From: an uncultured Oscillospiraceae bacterium
Lineage (GTDB): Bacteria > Bacillota > Clostridia > Oscillospirales > Oscillospiraceae
Assembly (NCBI GenBank): GCA_934569425.1
Contig: CAKTKM010000044.1
Coordinates: 1 to 10,588, forward strand
Direction of reading: 5' to 3'
Length of the DNA: 10,588 nt
Below the pieces are notes generated by a model. That model made no database searches and had not been told where the DNA came from. It saw only the letters and a program-made list of their open reading frames with translations. A program made the position numbers and the translations under genes. Positions 5,924 through 10,588 of the stretch are shown one piece after another; position 1 is the stretch's first letter, and each line of letters starts with the position of its first letter.

Positions 5924-6790
5924 ATGCAGATAGAAGGACTGAGCTGGTTTCCCGGCCATATGACAAAAACCAAGCGCATGATCGCCGCGGAGATCAAAAA
6001 CGTGGATGCGGTATGCGAGATACTGGATGCCCGTATTCCGCTGTCCAGCCGTAATCCCGATGTGGATGAAATGACAGCGGGCAAACCCCGTCTGGTGGTG
6101 CTCAACCGCGTGGATCAGGCCGACCCGAGGGAGACAAAGCGTTGGGCGGCCTATTTCCGGGGAAAAGGCTATGCGGTTTTGGAGTCCAACGCCAAGGGCG
6201 GCGTGGGAACCGCGCAGTTTGCCGCCGCCGTGCGGGAGCTTTTGAAGGACAAGCTGGCCGCCTACGCGGAAAAAGGACAGATCGGCCGGACGGTTCGCGT
6301 CATGGTGCTGGGGATCCCCAATGTAGGAAAATCCACCTTTATCAATAAGGTAGCGCACCGCAAAACGGCCAAAGCGGAGGATCGTCCCGGCGTGACGCGC
6401 TCGAAGCAGTGGGTGCCGGTGGATCGCACGCTGGAGCTGTTGGATACTCCCGGCATTCTCTGGCCAAAGTTTGATGACGTGGAGGTTGGCAAGTGGCTTG
6501 CCTTTACAGGGGCCATTAAGGATGATGTCATGGACATTGAGGAGTTGGCCTGCTATTTGATGGAATATCTTGGACAGCATTACGCCGACATTCTTGCCGA
6601 ACGGTATAAGATTGATGTGGAAGAGGACGATATGGGCTACGATCTGCTGACCAAGGCGGGCCGTAAGCGCGGCTTCCTCATGCGGGGCGCTGAAGTGGAT
6701 ACAGAACGCATGGCGCGCATCCTGCTGGATGAGTTCCGGGGTGGCAAGCTGGGACGTTTTACGCTGGAAACAGTGGAGGATGCGGTATGA
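5924..6790 (+). CDS. rbgA: Ribosome biogenesis GTPase RbgA (YlqF)
   Basis: 288 residues, usual length. The GTPase motifs are in circularly permuted order: G4 Asn-Arg-Val-Asp (61-64), G5 Ser-Asn-Ala-Lys (88-91), G1/P-loop Gly-Ile-Pro-Asn-Val-Gly-Lys-Ser-Thr (130-138), G2 Pro-Gly-Val-Thr-Arg (155-159) and G3 Asp-Thr-Pro-Gly (174-177). The N-terminal Trp-Phe-Pro-Gly-His-Met and Asp-Ala-Arg-Ile-Pro-x-Ser-Ser-Arg-Asn-Pro motifs are typical of the YlqF/YawG class. A C-terminal helical domain (about 200-288) is the RNA-binding part. RbgA acts in late assembly of the 50S subunit, where it is needed for incorporation of proteins such as L16 in B. subtilis. It has its own promoter, lies next to rplS, and its stop overlaps rnhB by 4 bp. 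Confidence 0.97.
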   Translation: MQIEGLSWFPGHMTKTKRMIAAEIKNVDAVCEILDARIPLSSRNPDVDEMTAGKPRLVVLNRVDQADPRETKRWAAYFRGKGYAVLESNAKGGVGTAQFAAAVRELLKDKLAAYAEKGQIGRTVRVMVLGIPNVGKSTFINKVAHRKTAKAEDRPGVTRSKQWVPVDRTLELLDTPGILWPKFDDVEVGKWLAFTGAIKDDVMDIEELACYLMEYLGQHYADILAERYKIDVEEDDMGYDLLTKAGRKRGFLMRGAEVDTERMARILLDEFRGGKLGRFTLETVEDAV

Positions 6791-7410
6791 TCCCTCTTTG
6801 GACGTATGAACAGGAGGCGTGGACACAGGGCGTTACCGTCGTCTGTGGTGTGGATGAGGCCGGCGCGGGTCCCCTGATGGGACCGGTGTACGCAGCTGCG
6901 GTGATCCTGCCCCGTGAATGTATCATTGAGGGGCTGAACGACTCCAAGAAGCTGACGGAAAAGAAGCGGGAACTTCTCTATGATGCGATCACCGCTGCCG
7001 CTGTCTGTTGGTCGGTGGCGTCAGTCTCTGCCAGAGAGATCGACGAAACGGATATTTTGAGCGCCCGCATGAGAGCCATGCAGCTGGCGATCGACGGACT
7101 GTCCGTAACGCCGGACATGGCGTTGATCGACGGCAATCGGGATCACGGGCAGCACGCTGCCGTCACAACACCGCACCGCTGTATCGTGGAAGGTGACAGC
7201 CGATCCGCCTCCATCGCGGCGGCATCCATTCTGGCTAAGGTCAGCCGTGACCGGTATGTAACGGAAGTGTTGGATCCGGCATATCCCCAATACCAGTTTG
7301 CCAGGCATAAGGGGTACGGCACCAAACTCCACTATGCGATGCTGGATGCCTATGGCCCCTGTCCCGAACACCGGATGACCTTTTTGAAAAAATGGGAGGC
7401 CAAACGATGA
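6787..7410 (+). CDS. rnhB: Ribonuclease HII
   Basis: 207 residues, full length. RNase HII cuts RNA in RNA-DNA hybrids and at single ribonucleotides built into DNA. The four acidic metal-binding residues are present: Asp23, Glu24 (Val-Asp-Glu-Ala), Asp115 (Leu-Ile-Asp-Gly-Asn) and Asp137 (Glu-Gly-Asp-Ser). Asp-Ser-Lys-Lys-Leu (52-56) and the Lys-Gly-Tyr-Gly-Thr motif (Tyr177 at the ribonucleotide-sensing position) also fit. The motif after Asp-Glu, normally Gly-Arg-Gly, reads Gly26-Ala27-Gly28 here, which is unusual. The start is ATG 6787 inside an ATGA overlap with rbgA, with GGAGG at 6775-6779. It also overlaps yraN by 4 bp, so translation of the three is coupled. Confidence 0.97.
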   Translation: MIPLWTYEQEAWTQGVTVVCGVDEAGAGPLMGPVYAAAVILPRECIIEGLNDSKKLTEKKRELLYDAITAAAVCWSVASVSAREIDETDILSARMRAMQLAIDGLSVTPDMALIDGNRDHGQHAAVTTPHRCIVEGDSRSASIAAASILAKVSRDRYVTEVLDPAYPQYQFARHKGYGTKLHYAMLDAYGPCPEHRMTFLKKWEAKR

Positions 7411-7760
7411 GCCGGGCGGAGGGGATGCAGGGCGAGGCCATAGTGGCGCGTTATCTGCGGCAGAATGGCTATACGCTGGCCGCCCACGGCTATCGCAGCC
7501 GTTATGGCGAGATCGACCTCATTGCGTGGGACGGCGATACCCTTTGCTTTGTGGAGGTCAAGACCCGTGCCAATGTGGACATGGCGCTGCCGCGGGAATA
7601 TGTAACACCCGGCAAACAGAACAGGCTTCGTAAGACTGCCATGATGTATCTGGCGGAAAAGCGGCTGGATTGTCCCGCCCGTTTTGATGTGGCGGAGGTC
7701 TACGCCGAACACGGCTTTGACAACGCCCGCATAGAATATCTCAAAAATGCCTTTGCATAA
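7407..7760 (+). CDS. YraN family (UPF0102) endonuclease-like protein
   Basis: 117 residues from ATG 7407. I prefer this start because the ribosome site GGGAGG (7394-7399) lies 7 bases ahead and the ATG forms an ATGA overlap with the rnhB stop; the ATG at 7392 would lie upstream of that site. The protein has the PD-(D/E)xK-type core of the family: Gly34-Glu-Ile-Asp37 followed by Phe-Val-Glu50-Val-Lys52-Thr-Arg, then a basic Gln-Asn-Arg-Leu-Arg-Lys helix and Arg-Phe-Asp-Val (92-95). The fold is shared with Holliday-junction resolvases, so a DNA-repair or processing nuclease is plausible, but the cellular role is not well established. Location behind rnhB is widely conserved. Confidence 0.93.
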   Translation: MSRAEGMQGEAIVARYLRQNGYTLAAHGYRSRYGEIDLIAWDGDTLCFVEVKTRANVDMALPREYVTPGKQNRLRKTAMMYLAEKRLDCPARFDVAEVYAEHGFDNARIEYLKNAFA

Positions 7761-7773
7761 GGAGAATCCGATT

Positions 7774-8754
7774 ATGATCCCATATTTTGACGCACACTGT
7801 GACACCATCTATCGCTGTCTGGAGACCGGCGAGACCTCGGCATTGAAGTATGGCGAGGATCGTGAGGAACAGCGGCACTATTACGCCGTGTCCACCCATC
7901 TGCGGCAAAACGGCGGGCATATAGATCTGACGCGAGGACTGCGGTTTTCCCGCTGCGCCCAGTTTTTTGCCCTGTTTCACGATGCGGCGGAAGCCCCTGC
8001 GGACGGCATGTGGGCGCAATGCCGGCGCATGCACGACTTCTTCCTGCGGGAGATGGCGGATAACGCCGACATCGCCCGCCATTGCCGCACCGGCCGGGAG
8101 GTAGACGAAGCTGTGGCGGAGGGCAAGGTCGCCGCCCTGCTGAGCATTGAGGGTGCCGACCTGCTGGATTGTGACCTTCATAAGATCGAAACGGTGGCCG
8201 GCTGGGGTGTGCGTTTTCTCAATCCCGTGTGGAACCGTGCCAATATCCTTTCCGGCACAAACGCCGAAGAGCCGGAGCGAGGGCTGTCTCCGCAGGGCAG
8301 GGACTTCATCCGCGTGCTGGAGGAGTATGCCGTTTATCCCGATGTATCCCACCTGTCCGACGCGGGCTTCTGGGATCTGGTACATATGGCACGTCGTCCC
8401 GTTATCGCTTCCCATTCCAATTCCCGTGTTCTCTGCCCCCATCGCAGAAACCTGACGGACGACCAGTTTCGTGCCATACGGGATCTGGGCGGCGTAGTGG
8501 GGCTGAATCTCTACTTGAACTTTGTTGGGGAGCCGACCATGGACGCACTGGTGGCTCATGTGGAGCATTTTCTGGATCTGGGCGGTGAAAAGACACTGTG
8601 CCTCGGCGGAGATCTGGATGGCTGCGAGGCGCTTGCCGGCGGCCTGAGCGGCATGCAGGATCTGCCTGAGCTTTACGGCGCACTGAAGCAGCGCGGCTAC
8701 GAGGACGCTTTGCTGGAAGATATGTTCTGGAACAATCTCCGCCACCTGATCTGA
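7774..8754 (+). CDS. Membrane dipeptidase (peptidase family M19, renal dipeptidase-like)
   Basis: 326 residues from ATG 7774, chosen because AAGGAG (7759-7764) lies 9 bases upstream and the family's opening Phe-Asp-x-His-x-Asp follows at once; the in-frame ATG at 7747 lies inside yraN. Metal ligands of the binuclear zinc site are visible: His8 and Asp10, Glu126 (Ser-Ile-Glu-Gly), His193 (Val-Ser-His-Leu-Ser-Asp) and His214 (Ser-His-Ser-Asn), with Asp280 (Gly-Gly-Asp) as the catalytic acid-base. M19 enzymes hydrolyse dipeptides, often with a D-residue at the second position. No signal peptide or membrane segment is present, so it is cytosolic despite the name. It follows yraN by 13 bases and probably belongs to the same operon; roles in peptide or cell-wall dipeptide recycling are inferred. 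Confidence 0.95.
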   Translation: MIPYFDAHCDTIYRCLETGETSALKYGEDREEQRHYYAVSTHLRQNGGHIDLTRGLRFSRCAQFFALFHDAAEAPADGMWAQCRRMHDFFLREMADNADIARHCRTGREVDEAVAEGKVAALLSIEGADLLDCDLHKIETVAGWGVRFLNPVWNRANILSGTNAEEPERGLSPQGRDFIRVLEEYAVYPDVSHLSDAGFWDLVHMARRPVIASHSNSRVLCPHRRNLTDDQFRAIRDLGGVVGLNLYLNFVGEPTMDALVAHVEHFLDLGGEKTLCLGGDLDGCEALAGGLSGMQDLPELYGALKQRGYEDALLEDMFWNNLRHLI

Positions 8755-8770
8755 CGCAAAGGAGCGATTT

Positions 8771-9460
8771 ATGGCACTATACGCAATAGGCGACCTGCAC
8801 CTGTCGCTGAACTCAGACAAGTCCATGGATATTTTCGGCGATGGCTGGCACGACTATGTGGCGCGTATCCGGCAGGGTTTCGCTCCGCTTCACAGCGATG
8901 ATGTGACCGTTCTGTGCGGCGATCTCAGCTGGGGCATGAGTCTGGAGGAATCTTTGGAGGATTTTCGCTTTATCAATGCGCTTCCGGGCAAAAAGATTTT
9001 GCTGAAGGGCAATCACGACTACTGGTGGAACACCGCCTCCAAGATGAATCGGTTTTTTGCCGAAAACGGGTTGGACACAATGAAGATCCTTCACAACAAC
9101 TGCCTTTTTTATGGCGATATTGCTTTGTGCGGTACCCGCGGCTGGTTCTATGAGCTGGACAATCAGGGGACCCACGATGAAAAAGTCCTCCTGCGGGAGA
9201 TCGGACGTTTGGAGACCTCTCTGAAGGCGGCGGGAGAGCATGAGAAGCTGTGCTTCCTTCACTATCCCCCCATCTATCAGGGCTACGAATGTCCGGAGAT
9301 CCTGCGCCTGCTGCGGGAATACGATGTGAAGGCATGCTACTATGGCCATCTGCACGGCACCTCTCACCGCCGCGCCATTGAGGGGACCCGGGGCGGGACA
9401 CTCTTTTCGCTGGTATCCGGCGATTTTCTGGGGTTCCTTCCTAAAAAAATTTGCGAATAA
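8771..9460 (+). CDS. Calcineurin-like metallophosphoesterase (COG1768-like)
   Basis: 229 residues. All metallophosphoesterase motifs are present in order: Asp8-x-His10 (Gly-Asp-Leu-His), Gly-Asp51, Gly-Asn81-His82-Asp83, His164 (Leu-His-Tyr-Pro-Pro) and Gly-His193-Leu-His195-Gly. These bind two metals and activate water for phosphoester hydrolysis. The short length, Asp-Leu-Ser-Trp-Gly and Asn-His-Asp-Tyr-Trp-Trp motifs suit the small predicted-phosphohydrolase group COG1768; the substrate is unknown. It has no export signal. The ATG follows AAAGGAG (8758-8764) by 6 bases and lies 16 bases past the dipeptidase stop, so it likely closes the rbgA operon. No clear terminator lies between it and tig. 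Confidence 0.92.
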   Translation: MALYAIGDLHLSLNSDKSMDIFGDGWHDYVARIRQGFAPLHSDDVTVLCGDLSWGMSLEESLEDFRFINALPGKKILLKGNHDYWWNTASKMNRFFAENGLDTMKILHNNCLFYGDIALCGTRGWFYELDNQGTHDEKVLLREIGRLETSLKAAGEHEKLCFLHYPPIYQGYECPEILRLLREYDVKACYYGHLHGTSHRRAIEGTRGGTLFSLVSGDFLGFLPKKICE

Positions 9461-9471
9461 TGCAAAAAGGT

Positions 9472-9484
9472 ATGGAAATTCCAT
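9472..9484 (+). promoter_or_regulatory. Short inverted repeat over the tig -35 region, candidate operator
   Basis: ATGGAA-A-TTCCAT is a perfect 6-bp dyad around a central A. It covers the predicted -35 hexamer (9473-9478) of the tig promoter. A dyad placed there could be a repressor site, but it is short and AT-rich and does not match the CIRCE or CtsR sites I know. Chance is a real alternative. Confidence 0.25.
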
Positions 9485-9501
9485 TTACTTTCTGGTATCA
9501 T
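9473..9501 (+). promoter_or_regulatory. Sigma-A type promoter of tig
   Basis: TGGAAA (9473-9478, four of six consensus bases), a 17-base spacer and TATCAT (9496-9501, five of six) with TG at 9493-9494 as an extended -10. TATAAA at 9501-9506 with TTCCAT (9479-9484) at 16 bases is an overlapping alternative. The spacer and extended TGGTAT resemble the rplS promoter. The leader would run about 63 bases to the tig start. Confidence 0.6.
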
Positions 9502-9570
9502 ATAAACTTGGCTGTTAAAATGTATTCTTATGCCATCACAACATAGATGTAAACTGGAGGAAAATCAACA

Positions 9571-10588
9571 ATGACTGTCAAAAGCTGCGAAAAACTGGAA
9601 AAGAGCAGAGTCGCTCTGACGATCGAGGTGGGCGCTGAGGAATTCGAGACCGCCGTCAACAAGGCGTATCTGAAAATGCGCGGCAAGCTGAATATTCCCG
9701 GCTTCCGTCCCGGCAAGGCTCCCCGCAAGATGATCGAGAGCATGTACGGCGCCGAGGTGTTCTATGAGGAAGCCGTCAACGCTATCCTGCCTGAGGCGTA
9801 TGAGAGCGCCGTGGACGAGCAGAAGCTGGAGGTCGTTGGTTATCCTCAGGTGGAGATCGAGAGCGTCGGCAAGGAAGGTGCTTCCTTCAAATGTACGGTT
9901 GCCGTCTATCCCGAGGTGGAGTTGGGCCAGTACAAGGGACTGGAGGCTGTGAAGGCCGAGGTCAAGGTCATGGCTGCCGATGTCAACGCCCGTCTGAAGG
10001 AAATGGCCGAGCGCAACAGCCGTCTGGTGTCTGTTGAGCGCGCTGTCAAGAAGGGCGATACCGCCAACATCGACTTTGAGGGCTTCGATCAGGGCGTCGC
10101 TTTCGAGGGCGGCAAGGGCGAAGCCTTTGATCTGGAGATCGGCTCCGGCAGCTTTGTTCCCGGCTTCGAGGATCAGCTCATCGGCATGAAGGCCGGTCAG
10201 GAGAAGGACATTGACATCACCTTCCCGGAGAATTATACGCCTGAGCTGGCCGGTAAGCCCGTGGTCTTCCATGTGAAGGTCAACGAGGTCAAGGTTAAGG
10301 AACTGCCCAATATCGACGATGAGTTTGCCAAGGACGTGTCCGAGTTCGACACCCTGAAGGAGCTGAAGGCCGACATCAAGAAGAAGATGATCGACGAGCG
10401 CACCACCGCCGCGCAGCACGCCTTTGAGGATGTGCTGATGACGAAGGTCGCCGAGGGCATTAAGGCCGACATTCCCGACGAGATGATCGAGATGCAGGCG
10501 CATCAGATGCTGGAGGGCTTCAAGCAGCAGCTGGCCTCTCAGGGCATCCCCTTCGACCAGTACACCAAGATGACCGGCATGAATGAGG
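9571..10588 (+). CDS. tig: Trigger factor (ribosome-associated chaperone and prolyl isomerase), 5' part
   Basis: The frame is open from ATG 9571 to the window edge, giving 339 residues of a protein that is usually about 430. The ribosome site is GGAGG at 9556-9560. The N-terminal domain carries the ribosome-docking signature Gly44-Phe-Arg-Pro-Gly-Lys49 for contact with L23 at the tunnel exit. The FKBP-type domain follows (about 155-240), with Gly-Asp-Thr-Ala-x-Ile-Asp-Phe-Glu-Gly and Gly-Ser-Gly-x-Phe-Val-Pro-Gly-Phe-Glu. The helical C-terminal chaperone arms begin near residue 250 and are cut off. Trigger factor binds nascent chains and isomerises prolines. Codons are strongly biased to GAG, AAG, GCC and GGC, as expected of a highly expressed gene. 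In many Firmicutes clpP-clpX-lon lie downstream, outside this window. Confidence 0.97.
   Translation, partial: MTVKSCEKLEKSRVALTIEVGAEEFETAVNKAYLKMRGKLNIPGFRPGKAPRKMIESMYGAEVFYEEAVNAILPEAYESAVDEQKLEVVGYPQVEIESVGKEGASFKCTVAVYPEVELGQYKGLEAVKAEVKVMAADVNARLKEMAERNSRLVSVERAVKKGDTANIDFEGFDQGVAFEGGKGEAFDLEIGSGSFVPGFEDQLIGMKAGQEKDIDITFPENYTPELAGKPVVFHVKVNEVKVKELPNIDDEFAKDVSEFDTLKELKADIKKKMIDERTTAAQHAFEDVLMTKVAEGIKADIPDEMIEMQAHQMLEGFKQQLASQGIPFDQYTKMTGMNE

Noticed and set aside
5450..6826. A 458-codon open frame on the - strand
   Set aside because: It lies antisense to rplS and rbgA, both certain genes. GC-rich third codon positions make few stops on the opposite strand. Its translation shows no family motifs and it has no convincing ribosome site.
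7747..7773. Upstream in-frame ATG for the M19 dipeptidase, adding nine residues
   Set aside because: It lies inside yraN without a good ribosome site, while ATG 7774 has AAGGAG at 9 bases and begins right at the conserved N-terminus.
7741..8826. A 361-codon open frame on the - strand
   Set aside because: It mirrors the M19 dipeptidase gene, whose metal ligands are complete on the + strand. It is a shadow of codon bias.
9449..9466. Weak hairpin TTTGC-GAATAAT-GCAAA at the end of the metallophosphoesterase gene as a terminator
   Set aside because: It has only five mostly AT pairs, overlaps the stop codon and has no T run after it.
9565..10503. A 312-codon Leu/His/Asp-rich open frame on the - strand
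   Set aside because: It is the exact antisense of tig. Its repetitive Leu-Asp-His composition reflects the Glu/Lys codon bias of trigger factor.
1..10588. CRISPR array, tRNA or rRNA genes, insertion sequences, phage or toxin-antitoxin genes
   Set aside because: I read through for repeated units, tRNA-like cloverleaf ends, transposase motifs and terminal repeats and saw none. No gap longer than about 150 bases lacks a gene.

Overview
The window reads as chromosomal DNA of a GC-rich, spore-forming, anaerobic Firmicute. The best guess is a gut clostridium of the Oscillospiraceae/Ruminococcaceae type. The reasons are the SpoIVFA/SpoIVFB-like sporulation pair, the clostridial two-gene block of a B12-binding radical SAM protein with a DUF2344 partner, the rplS / rbgA / rnhB / yraN gene content, strong AGGAGG-type ribosome sites, and GC-rich third codon positions. 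Every gene I can support is on the + strand. I see no RNA genes, insertion sequences, CRISPR array, phage genes or large repeats. This is mostly core-genome housekeeping and sporulation DNA rather than an accessory island.

Layout. (1) 1-1333: the 3' end of an integral-membrane methyltransferase of the isoprenylcysteine/phospholipid methyltransferase type, then two small lipoproteins with near-matching N-termini, closed by a 14-bp perfect hairpin. (2) 1391-5323: a tightly packed block of a LytM/M23 membrane protein (SpoIVFA-like), an M50 site-2-type protease (SpoIVFB-like), a TIGR03960-type radical SAM protein and its DUF2344/TIGR03936 partner. The first and second pairs overlap by 11 and 8 bp. 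(3) 5350-5866: rplS (ribosomal protein L19) as a self-contained unit with its own promoter, a leader that can be drawn pairing with its own ribosome-binding site, and a strong intrinsic terminator. (4) 5863-9460: a promoter set into the tail of that terminator drives rbgA (50S assembly GTPase), rnhB (RNase HII), a YraN-family protein, an M19 membrane dipeptidase and a metallophosphoesterase, with two ATGA stop/start overlaps. (5) 9473 to the end: a promoter and the first 339 codons of tig (trigger factor), cut by the window edge.

How the genes fit together. Regions 3-5 serve ribosome assembly, nascent-chain folding and genome maintenance. Region 2 starts with a pair that in Bacillus controls pro-sigma-K processing at the forespore membrane, followed by a conserved radical SAM pair whose reaction, to my knowledge, is not established. 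That pair is the nearest thing here to an undescribed system. The most checkable oddities are an Arg-to-Ala change in the GRG motif of RNase HII, a SpoIVFB-like protease with no CBS domain, a LytM protein that keeps its zinc ligands, a Tyr where the cobalamin-binding His would be in the radical SAM protein, and a possible pseudoknot leader on rplS.
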